Of a stretch of DNA of 64,000 bases, positions 17,487 through 27,900 are shown piece after piece. The notes beneath the pieces were generated by a model. That model did no database searches, was not told where the DNA came from, and worked only from the letters and a program-made list of their open reading frames with translations. The translations under genes were made by a program, and so were the position numbers. The stretch's first letter is position 1. Each line of letters opens with the position of its first letter. The stretch is from Acidobacteriota bacterium (GTDB lineage Bacteria; Acidobacteriota; Blastocatellia; Pyrinomonadales; Pyrinomonadaceae): contig JAIVJI010000003.1 in NCBI GenBank assembly GCA_020200135.1, positions 1 to 64,000 of the forward strand, read 5' to 3'.

Positions 17487-18394
17487 GAAGGCACGCGCGC
17501 CCGCGCCGCCACGACCCGCAAGCCGCAACCCCCGCGCGCCCCGCGCGGCGGGCCTCCGTCTCCTTTTTTCTGACACTCGCCTTCACGTTCGCCGCCGTCA
17601 CATTTGACGCGCCGCGCGCGCGCGCCCAGAGGGAACTCACACCGCTCCAGCAGCAGATAAGAGCCCAGGAGGCGCGGCTCTCGTCGTCCGACGTCGAGGA
17701 GAGGCGCGACGCGGTCGTGCGCCTCGGCGCGTCGGCGAGACCCGAGGCGTCGAGGGCGGCCGCCGCCGCGCTCGGCGACAGGGCGGCCATCGTCCGCGCG
17801 ACCGCCGCGCGCGCCGTGCTCTCGCTCGCGCCCGGCGAAGCCGCCACGCTGATTTTGCCGCTGCTGCGCGACCGCGACGTGTTCGTCCGGCGCGAGGCTG
17901 CCTACGCGCTCGGCCTCACGCGCAGCGCGCTCGCCGTCGGGGCGCTCGCGGCGGCCACTCAGACCGACAAGGAGGCTTCGGTGCGCGGCGCGGCCGCCGT
18001 CGCGCTCGGCCAAGTGGGTGACCCGGCCTCAGTGCCCGCGCTCGCCGGCGCCCTGACGCGAAGGCTGCAAGGCTCCGGCTTCTTCAACCGCTTGCTGCGG
18101 CGCAAGGTCGAGGAGGACGAGTTCGTGCGCCGCGCCGCGGCCGTCTCGCTCGGGCAGATCGGGAGCAGGGAGGCCGTGCCCGTGCTCGTCGAGACGCTCT
18201 CCGACGCGCGCGCGCCCGGAGATGTGCGGCGCGAGGCCGCGCACTCGCTCGGCCTCATCGGCGACCCGGCGGCCGTCCCCGCGCTCCGCGCCGCGCTCGC
18301 GCACCCTGACCCTTACCTTTCGCGCATCGCCTTTGAGGCGTTAAGAAGACTCGACCCGTCGGCGGTAACGCGGCCGGCCGGCGGGAAGCTGTAA
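17483..18394 (+). CDS. Exported HEAT-repeat protein
   Basis: 303 residues. A basic N-terminus and hydrophobic run ending in ARAQ (FFLTLAFTFAAVTFDAPRARAQ) form a signal peptide. The rest is a chain of HEAT / PBS-lyase-like helical repeats with the pattern VRREAAYALG, VRGAAAVALGQVGDPASVPALAGAL, VRRAAAVSLGQIG, VRREAAHSLGLIGDPAAVPALRAAL. No catalytic residues are evident, so it is likely a periplasmic protein-binding scaffold. The start ATG overlaps the preceding stop. A strong terminator follows 15 bases after its stop. Confidence 0.88.
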   Translation: MRRHARPRRHDPQAATPARPARRASVSFFLTLAFTFAAVTFDAPRARAQRELTPLQQQIRAQEARLSSSDVEERRDAVVRLGASARPEASRAAAAALGDRAAIVRATAARAVLSLAPGEAATLILPLLRDRDVFVRREAAYALGLTRSALAVGALAAATQTDKEASVRGAAAVALGQVGDPASVPALAGALTRRLQGSGFFNRLLRRKVEEDEFVRRAAAVSLGQIGSREAVPVLVETLSDARAPGDVRREAAHSLGLIGDPAAVPALRAALAHPDPYLSRIAFEALRRLDPSAVTRPAGGKL

Positions 18395-18408
18395 CGCCGA
18401 ATACGCCC

Positions 18409-18456
18409 AAAAAAGAGGGACGGAGAGAGTTGTGACTCTCTCCGTCCCTCTTTTTT
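18409..18456. terminator. Bidirectional rho-independent terminator
   Basis: A perfect 22-bp stem (AAAAAAGAGGGACGGAGAGA and its inverse) with a TGTG loop. It is A-tracted on one side and T-tracted on the other, so it can end both the HEAT-repeat gene and the convergent AAA+ gene. Confidence 0.95.
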
Positions 18457-18470
18457 GAAGTGTCCCAGGC

Positions 18471-19676
18471 TCAGGCGTCAGTCTTGTCGCCGCGGCTGTG
18501 GCTCTTGCGCGCGGCCTTCGCCTGCGGCAGTTGGACGGCCGCGCCGCCGGACTTCGCGGCCGGCTTGTCCGTCTCGTCTTCGGCCTCCTGCGAGTCGGCG
18601 ATGAGCGCGCCGCCCGAGCGCTTCGAGAAGGTGAGCTTGCCGCGCGAATCGTCGAAGTCCACGTAGACGAGGTCGCCCAGACCCACCTGCTCGGTCGCCA
18701 CGAGGTTCGAGAGCGGGTAGACCATGAAGCGCTCGATGGCCCTCTTCAGGTGTCGCGCGCCGTACTTGAAGTCGATGCCCTCTTCGAGCAGGAAGTCCTT
18801 CGCCGAGTCCGAGCACTGGAAGATGAACTTGGTGCCCGCCGACCTCATGATGCGGTCCTGCACGGACTGCAGCTCCAGTTCGAGAATCTGCTTCAGGTGG
18901 TGCTCCTTGAGCGAGCGGAAGACGACCACCTTGTCGATGCGGTTCATGAACTCGGGGCTAAACTTCTTGCGCGCCGCCTCGACCGCCGTGCGGTAAATCT
19001 TCTGGTCGACCTCGGTGTCGTGCGGGTTCTTGCCGTTCTTCGACGGGGCGAAGCCGATGCCGCCCGAGATCAGCTCAGACATCTCGCGCGCGCCGAGGTT
19101 CGAGGTCATCACGACCATCGTCTTCGAGAAGTCAACGCGCCGGTTGTCGCCCAGCGTCAGCGTCGCCTTGTCGAGGATGCCGAGCAGGAGCTGCCAGAGC
19201 GAGTCCGAAGCCTTCTCGATCTCGTCGAAGAGGACGAGCGAGAGCTTGCTCTCCTCGGTGTGGTAGCGGTCGAGATTCTCCTGCGTGAGCATCGGCGAGG
19301 TCTCGCGGTGGCCCAGGTAGCCTGGGGGGCTGCCGATTAGCTTCGCGATCTCGTGCGAGTGCTGGAACTCGGCGCAGTCGATCTTGATGACCGCGTTGGG
19401 GTCGCCGAAGAGCACCTCGGCCGCGGCCTCGACGACGCGGGTCTTGCCCGAGCCGGTGGGGCCGAGGAAGAGCATCGTGCCGACGGGGCGGTTCGGCGGG
19501 TTCATCCCGGCGAGGAAAATCTGGTAAAGGCCGCTCATGCGGCGCACGGCGCGCTCCTGCCCCACGATGCGCGCGGCGAGCTTCTCCTCGAACTCCTGCG
19601 CGCGGGGGCTCTTCTGGTCGGGGTCGAGCAGGACCGTGTTGGTGTTGGTCGTTTCTCTTTCCATTGATGCAACCAT
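18471..19676 (-). CDS. Single-ring Clp/Hsp100-type AAA+ ATPase
   Basis: 401 residues, one AAA_2 module followed by a ClpB-type D2-small domain. Walker A GPTGSGKT (about 75), Walker B SLVLFDEIEKA, sensor region VVMTSNLG, arginine-finger region FSPEFMNRID and sensor 2 YGARHLKRAIERF are all present. There is no N-terminal Clp repeat, no first AAA ring and no IGF/L ClpP loop that I can see, so it is more likely a disaggregase-like or remodelling ATPase than a ClpP partner. The C-terminus is a basic low-complexity tail (AAKSGGAAVQLPQAKAARKS). ATG 19676 has a perfect AAAGGAGG eight bases before it. Divergent from inositol-phosphate synthase in orientation but not adjacent to ClpP. Confidence 0.88.
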   Translation of the reverse strand: MVASMERETTNTNTVLLDPDQKSPRAQEFEEKLAARIVGQERAVRRMSGLYQIFLAGMNPPNRPVGTMLFLGPTGSGKTRVVEAAAEVLFGDPNAVIKIDCAEFQHSHEIAKLIGSPPGYLGHRETSPMLTQENLDRYHTEESKLSLVLFDEIEKASDSLWQLLLGILDKATLTLGDNRRVDFSKTMVVMTSNLGAREMSELISGGIGFAPSKNGKNPHDTEVDQKIYRTAVEAARKKFSPEFMNRIDKVVVFRSLKEHHLKQILELELQSVQDRIMRSAGTKFIFQCSDSAKDFLLEEGIDFKYGARHLKRAIERFMVYPLSNLVATEQVGLGDLVYVDFDDSRGKLTFSKRSGGALIADSQEAEDETDKPAAKSGGAAVQLPQAKAARKSHSRGDKTDA

Positions 19677-19881
19677 GGCTCGTCCTCCTTTGCAGAGAGC
19701 GCTGGCCTCGCGTCCTTCCGGCTTGCGGGGGCCGCCGCGTTTGGCGACACCCGTCCCTCGGGCCGCTTCCAGTCTTACTCCATGCAAAGAGCGAACCGCA
19801 CCTCTTTGATGAGACGTCTTAAGTCGTGGTTTGCTTTAGCGCATCGGCCGGGGGGCGGCGGCGCTCAATTGATGAGAGCAC

Positions 19882-19910
19882 TATATATACGACAAAGGGT
19901 CCGTTGTCAC
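19882..19910 (-). promoter_or_regulatory. Candidate sigma70-type promoter of the AAA+ gene
   Basis: On the minus strand: GTGACA (19910-19905), 17-base spacer, TATATA (19887-19882) in an A/T-rich patch. It would give a leader of about 200 bases before ATG 19676. Confidence 0.5.
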
Positions 19911-20009
19911 TACAAAATGTTCGAGGAAGTTAAATTTTTTGTCCGCGGGGTCGGGGCTGCCGTTGGGCCGTGTCCTGACACATCGCGGCACCCGACGGGT
20001 GACAAGAAA

Positions 20010-20039
20010 CGGCCGCATTCAAAAAAATGAATGCGGCCG
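20010..20039 (-). terminator. Hairpin terminator downstream of inositol-phosphate synthase
   Basis: Twelve-bp perfect stem CGGCCGCATTCA / TGAATGCGGCCG with a six-base loop. On the minus strand it is followed by TTTCTT. Confidence 0.75.
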
Positions 20040-20143
20040 CCGCCTCTTTCGCCACACCTAAACGTGGAGCGCCGCGCCGCCCGTGCGTCAAAACGTGAGC
20101 GCCGCACCCCGCGCGACGGCCCCCGCCCGCGACAGAAATATTA

Positions 20144-20173
20144 AGGGCGCGGCGGGCAACCCCGCCGCGCCCT
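20144..20173. terminator. G/C hairpin, possible terminator
   Basis: Thirteen-bp perfect stem AGGGCGCGGCGGG / CCCGCCGCGCCCT with a CAAC loop. On the minus strand it is followed by TAATATTTCT, a weak U-tract. Confidence 0.55.
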
Positions 20174-20225
20174 CCCGGTTGCCTGTGGAGGCAACCCCGC
20201 GGTCGTCGCCACGTCGTCGCCGGCC

Positions 20226-21548
<1,323 letters not shown>

Positions 21549-21738
21549 AGTGGGTGGTCTCCTTCTCAAGTTTATAAGGTGAGCATACCGGCTCGCGGCC
21601 GCGGAGTCTTGCCGAATCTTGCGGAATACGGGCGGCCGCTTGCTGTCGGGCCGCCCCGCGCCGCCCGGCTTTGAAAAAAGGCGCGCCCTTCGCCTCGCGG
21701 CGGCGCGTGCGCGTTTCCGCCCGGCAAAGGCTTCGGGC

Positions 21739-21744
21739 TATAAT
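21739..21744 (+). promoter_or_regulatory. Perfect TATAAT -10 box of the giant SBBP gene
   Basis: GGGCTATAATCCC. No convincing -35 hexamer lies 16-18 bases upstream (TCCGCC), so it would need an activator or an extended -10. Predicted transcription start about 21750. Confidence 0.55.
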
Positions 21745-21760
21745 CCCGCGCGCGAGTTAA

Positions 21761-21875
21761 GACTCAGGTTCTACTCGTGCCGGCCCGCAACGGGCCGCGC
21801 TTGTTTGCCCTGAGTTCCCAATCCCCGAAACAAGAACTCTCAGAGCAAGTTTTTCTCTCGCCTCGAAGGAGGCCG
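21761..21875 (+). promoter_or_regulatory. Structured 5' leader RNA candidate
   Basis: An outer stem ACTCAGG (21762-21768) / CCTGAGT (21809-21815) encloses a GGCCCG-CAAC-type hairpin (21782-21796). Downstream there is a second hairpin GCCTC-GAAG-GAGGC (21860-21873), then AGAGG and the start codon. It matches no riboswitch consensus I know. Confidence 0.4.
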
Positions 21876-21915
21876 GGAGTGTGCTCTCACGCGGTGACAG
21901 AAGAGGTTGTTCGCA

Positions 21916-24900
21916 ATGCCCCTGCCCCCTTACCGTCTCGCGAAGGCGCGCCCGAACGGCGCGCGCGCGTGGTTGGCAGCCGCCTGCCTGCTGACGGCGG
22001 CGCTCGCGTGCTCGCAGACTCTGCTGCCCTCGGGCAGCGCCGAAGCAAGCCGCCCGCCGGGGCCCGTGCGTGAAGGCGCGGCAGCTCGCCTCTCCGAACG
22101 CTACGGCGAGCTGCCGCTCAGGTTCGAGGCCAACCGCGGGCAGACCTCGGGCCGTGTAAAGTTCCTCGCGCGCGGCAGCGGCTACACGCTCTTCCTGGCG
22201 GACGCGGGCGCGGTGCTGCGCCTGCGCGGCGCAGGGGCCGTTGAAGGGGACGACGCCTCGCGCGGCGCGGAGCGCCGCGACGCCACACTCCGCCTCAGGC
22301 TGGTGGGCGCGAACCGCTCGCCGAAAATCTCGGGGCTGGGCGAGCTGCCGGGGAAGAGCAACTACCTCGTGGGCCCTGACGCGCGCCGCTGGCGCACCGG
22401 CGTCCCAGCCTTCGAGAAGGTCAGGTACGAGTCGGTCTACTCCGGCATCGACGCCGTCTACTACGGCCGCCAGGGCCGGCTCGAATATGACTTCCATCTG
22501 GCGCCCGGCGCCGACCCGGCGCGCATACGGCTCGCGTTCGACGGCGCGCGCTCGGCGCGGGTGGACGAAGCCGGCGACCTCGTCATCACGACCGACGTCG
22601 GCGACGTGCGGCAGCAGCGCCCCGTCGCCTACCAGGAACGGAGCGGCGCGCGCACCGAGGTCGCGGCGGGCTACCTTATCGACGCGCGGGGCCGCGTGAG
22701 CTTCGGGCTGGGCGACTACGACCGCTCGCGCCCTCTCGTCATCGACCCCGTCCTGATTTTCTCCTCCTACCTCGGCGGCCTCGACGCCGACCAGGGGCTC
22801 GCCGTCGCCGCCGACTCCGCGGGCAGCGCCTACGTCACCGGCACGACCGTCTCGACCGACTTCCCCGTCACCGCCGGCGTGCAGTTCACGAAGAGCGGAT
22901 TCACCGACGCCTTCGTCCTGAAGCTGAGCCCGGACGGTCAGTCGCTCGTCTACTCGACCTACCTCGGCGGCAACGGCGACGACTTCGCCAACGCCATCGC
23001 GGTCGATTCGGCCGGCAACGCCTACGTCGGCGGGCTCACCGGCTCGGGCGGCTTCCCCACGACGCCGGGCTCGTTCCAGGAGAGCAAGGACGGCGTGATA
23101 GACGCCTTCGTGACGAAGCTCAACCCGACGGGCACGGGACTGGTCTACTCGACGCACATCGGCGGGCAGGGGCTCGAGCAGGTCAACGCCATCGCCGTCG
23201 ACGCGGCGGGCGCCGCATACGTCGCGGGGCGCACCGACTCGCCCAACTTCACGAAGGTCCCCGGCGTCACGCGCGCCGGCAGCGCGGCCTACAAGAGCAC
23301 GGACGGCGCCGCGAGCTGGAGCACGAGCAACACGGGTCTGACGGCGAACTCGGTCAACGACTTCGCCGTCAGACCCGCCGAGCCGAACCTCGTCTACGCG
23401 GCCACGAACCTCGCCGTCTTCAGGAGCACCGACGGCGGCGCCAACTGGCAGCGCGCGGGGCTGAACAGCTCGACTTCGCCGAACTCCACGCGGGCGGTGG
23501 TCGTCGACCCCACGAACTCGGCCGTCCTCTACGCGGGGACGAACAGCGGCTTCGGCCTCTACAAGAGCACCGACGGCGGCCTCACCTTCGCGGTGAAGAA
23601 CAACGGCCTCATCGTCAACGCCGTCAGCTCGCTCGCCATCCACCCGACTAATCCCTCGACGCTGTTCGCCGGAACCGTCTTCGGCATCTACCGGACGACC
23701 GACGGCGGCGAGTCGTGGGTCGAGGTGCGCGGCGGCCTGCCGAGCGGCGTGACGCCGAACGTCAGCAAGGTCGCCATCGACCCTTTGAACCCGCAGAACG
23801 TCTACGCCGGGACGACGAACCGCGGGCTGCTCAAGAGCACCGACGGCGGCACGAACTGGGCGCCGGCCAACAACGGGCTCACGTCCTTCGGCAGCACGGC
23901 GCAGGCGCGCGCGCTCGCCTTCGACCCGACCAACACCTCGACGCTCTACGTCGGCGTGACCGGCTTCCTCACCGGCGTCTTCAAGTCCACGGACGGCGGG
24001 GCCAACTGGACGAACAGCAGCACGGGTCTGACCTCCACGATCAACGGCCAGACCATCACGCCCGGCGTCAACGCGCTGCTGGCAGACCCCGCGTCGCCCT
24101 CGACCGTCTACGCCGCGACGAGCGGCTTCGGCGTCTTCAAGAGCACCGACGGCGGCGCGAGCTGGGCCCCGACCAACGCGGGTCTGGCGAACAGGAACAT
24201 CCTCGCTCTGGCACTGCGCGCGGGCAGCCCCGCGGCCATCCTCGCCGGCGCGCTCGCCGGGGGCGACGGCTTCGTCATCAAGCTCAACCCCGCCGGCTCG
24301 CTCCCCGAATACCTGCGTATGCTCGGCGGCTCCGAGAACGACGACGCGCGCGGCATCGCGGCCATCCCGGGCGGGGGCGCGTACGTGGTGGGCACGACAG
24401 CCTCGGCCGACCTCCCCGTGCTGAACGCGTTCCAGGCGTCGCCGGGCGGCTCGAACGACGCCTACGTCACCAAGCTCGACGCGTCCGGCAACACTTCTTA
24501 TTCGACCTACCTCGGCGGCACCTCCAGCGACCAGGGCGCGGGCGTCGCGGTCGGCCCGGACGGCGCCGCCTACGTCACCGGCACGGCCGGCTCGAACGAC
24601 TTCCCCGTGGCGAACGCCTTGCAGCCCACGATGGCGGTGCCGGACTTCAGCGACGCCTTCGTGACCAGGTTCGCGCCGAACGGGCAGGTGCTCGTCTACT
24701 CGACCTTCCTCGGCGGCGGGAGCTTCGACCAGGGCACAGGCATCGCCGTCGGCGCGGACGGGAGCGCGTACGTCACCGGCCTGACCGGGTCGGCGAACTT
24801 CCCGCAGTTCGCGCCGGTGCGCCCTTACGGCGGGCTGGCCGACGCCTTCGTGGCGCGGCTCAACCCGGCCGGCTCGGGGCTGCTCTTCTCGACGCACCTC

Positions 24901-27900
24901 GGCGGGGCGGGGAGCGACCAGGGCAACGCCATCGCGGTGAACGGGCTCAACGAAGTCTTCGTCGTGGGCAACACGGCCTCGACGGACTTCCCCCTGCTGG
25001 GCGCCGTTCGCGCCACCTACGGCGGCGGGAGGACGGACGCCTTCATCGCCAAGTTCGCCCCCGGCATCGACCTCGCCGTGACGATGACGGACTCGCCCGA
25101 CCCCGTCGCGTTCGGCGCCGACCTGACGTACGCCATCAAGGTGCGGAACCAGGGCGACCTCCCGGCGACCGGCGTCCGGCTCACGGACCCGCTGCCCGCG
25201 GGCGCCTCGCTCGTCTCGGCCGTGACCGACCGCGGCTCCTGCTCGGGCGCGGCGACGGTCGTGTGCGAGGTGGGAACGCTCGCCGGCGGCGAGGAGGCGA
25301 ACGTCACCGTCAAGGTCAAGCCGCCCGCCACCCGGACTATCAACAACACGGCGACCGCGACGCTCAACGAGACCGACGCCGTCGCCGCCAACAACTCGGC
25401 CACGACCGGGACGACCGTAGACTTCGCCAACCTCGTCATCTTCAAGTCCGCGCTGAACAGCAGGGTCGCGCCGGGCTCGAAGGCGGTCTTCCTGCTCACC
25501 GTGACGAACACGTCGGGCGCGGCCGCGCCGTCGGTGTCCGTGAGCGACGTGCTGCCGGCCGGGCTGACCTTCGTCTCGTGCGACGCGCCCGGCGGCACGT
25601 GCGGCGGGGCGGGGAACAGCCGCACCGTCACCTTCCCGACGCTGGCCGTGGGCGCGACCGCGAGCGCCACAATAACCGCGACGCTCGACCCGGCCACGGC
25701 CGCCGGGACGGTCGTGACCAACACGGCGGCCGTCTCCTCCGCCTTCCCCGACACGGACGCGTCGAACAACACCGCTTCGGCGTCGCTGACGGCCAACGTC
25801 TTCGTCGCGGGGGCGCGCTCGAACGGCAAGGTCGTGCTGGCGTCTGGTGACGGCATCTACACCGTGAACCCCGACGGCACGGGGCGGACGAAGATTCTGA
25901 GCACGCCGCAGGGGGCGGCCGACCACGACCCGGTCTGGTCGCCCGACGGGACGAAAATCGTCTTCCGGCGGAACGTGTTCGGCGCGAGCTTCCCGGCCAC
26001 GCCGTACGACTTCTACGTGATGAACGCCGACGGCTCGAACCCGCGCCGGGTCGCGGGCAGCATGACGGAGTCGCGCGCGACTTGGTCGCCCGACGGCTCG
26101 CACGTCGCCTACGTCAGGTACAGCGGTACCGCGAACGTTTACGACCTCTACGCGGTGCGCGTGGACGGGACGGGCGAGACGCGCGTCGCGTCCACCCCCG
26201 ACATCGCGACGAACTTCGACTGGTCGCCGGACGGCTCGCGCTTCGTCTTCGAGAGGAGCCACCAGCACATCTTCGTCATGGACGTTGACGGCTCGAACCG
26301 GCGCCAGCTCACCTTCACCGAGCAGACGGCCGACGGCAACACGCGCGACGAGGACCCGTTCTGGTCTGCCGACGGCGCGCGCGTCGTCTTCACGCGCCGC
26401 ACCAACGCCTCGGCGAGCGTCGTCGTCGTCAACGCCGACGGGACGGGGCTCAGGCGCCTCATCAACGAGTACGCCGTCCGCGGGCAGCTCTCGCCCGACG
26501 GGACGAAGCTGGTCTCCGACGGCGTGTACGTCAGGAACGTTGACGAGACGGTCTACCCGTACTCGCTCGGCGAGGGGCACGACCCATCGTGGCAGTCGCT
26601 GCCGAACCCGAACCCGACACCAACCCCGGCGCCCGTCGAGACCTTCGGCATCTCGGGGCGCGTCACGCAGGCGCCGCAGAACCCTCTCGGCGGCCACTTC
26701 CTCGTCCGGCTCACGGGGACACGCGCGGTCAGCGTCAGCACGGACTCCGCGGGCAACTACAGCTTCGTCAACCTGCCGAAGGGCGGCACCTACACGGTGA
26801 CGCCGCAGCGCTCCCTCGGCGACATCGCCTCCGTCTACACCCCCGGCAGCCGCACGGTCTCCGACCTCCAGTCGGACGTGACCGGCTTCGACTTCACGCA
26901 GACCCGCGTGCCGCACGTCGTCAGCGGGCGCGTGATGGACGCGGCGGGGAACGGCCTCGCCGGGGTGAGGGTCACCGACACGCCCGGCAACAACTTCTTC
27001 GGGGCGACGACCGACGCGCAGGGGAGGTACTCCATCAACCTGTTCTTCAGCTCGGAGTCACTGACGATCCGGCCCTTCTCGAACACCTTAGCCTTCGACC
27101 CCCTCTGGGCCATCTTGCGGCGGCCTGCGGGCGACCTGACGATCAACTTCGTCGGCGCGCCCTTCGCCAGCGTGGGCTCGCTCGGGGGGCGCGTCATCGA
27201 CACCTCGGGTTTCGGGATTGTCGGGTTGCCCGTCACGCTGGGCGGCGCGCGCAGCGGCGTCGTCAGGACGAATCAGGACGGCTTCTACGTCTTCGATAAC
27301 CTGCCGGTGGGGCAGAACTACACGGTCACGCCCTCGACGGCCGACGGGCTCGCCTTCACGCCCCCGGAGCGGACCTATCAGAACCTCGGCGACGCCCGGA
27401 CCGGGTTGGAGCCCTTCGTCGCGAACGTGGCGCTGCCGACCGCGCAGTTCGCCGTGACGAACGTCACCGTGTCCGAGAACGCGCGGGTCGTCGAGCTGAC
27501 CGTGACGCGCTCGCCCGACCCGCAGCTCGCCGCCTACCTCGACTTCGAGACCTCCGACCTGACGGCCTCGGAGCGCTCGGACTACATCGCGACCTACGGC
27601 ACGGTGCGCTTCGCGCCGGGCGAGACGAGCCAGAAGGTGCGCGTGTTCATCACCGACGACAACCTGCTCGAAGGCGAGCGCGCCTTCAAGGTCACGCTGA
27701 CGGGCGGGCGGAACCTGTTCGTCGGCGAGGCGCGGGAGGCGCTCGTCCGCATCACGGAGGACGACGCCGCGGCCTCTTCCACGAACCCGCTCGACACGTC
27801 GGGGTTCTTCGTCCGGCAGCACTACGCCGACTTCCTCAACCGCGAGCCGGACGCCTCGGGGCTCCAGTTCTGGACGAACGAGATAGAGCAGTGCGGCGCG

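Larger units (their letters stand above)
19677..20225. other. 549-base intergenic region
   Basis: No credible gene. It contains the candidate promoter of the AAA+ gene (19882-19910) and two strong hairpins (20010-20039, 20144-20173) downstream of the inositol-phosphate synthase gene. A third short stem, GGTTGCC/GGCAACC near 20177-20195, lies closest to that gene's stop. Confidence 0.7.
21549..21915. other. 367-base divergent intergenic region with promoter and structured leader
   Basis: No credible gene. It carries the ribosome site of ino1 on one side, a TATAAT box at 21739-21744 and a hairpin-rich leader of about 165 bases before the giant SBBP gene. Confidence 0.7.

Noticed and set aside
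22780-25060. CRISPR-like or tandem DNA repeats in the giant gene
   Set aside because: The repetition is at protein level (SBBP/BNR) with variable DNA and continuous frame.
21757-26916. 1719-residue ORF on the minus strand
   Set aside because: Antisense shadow of the giant SBBP gene, caused by high G/C at third positions; no recognisable domain.
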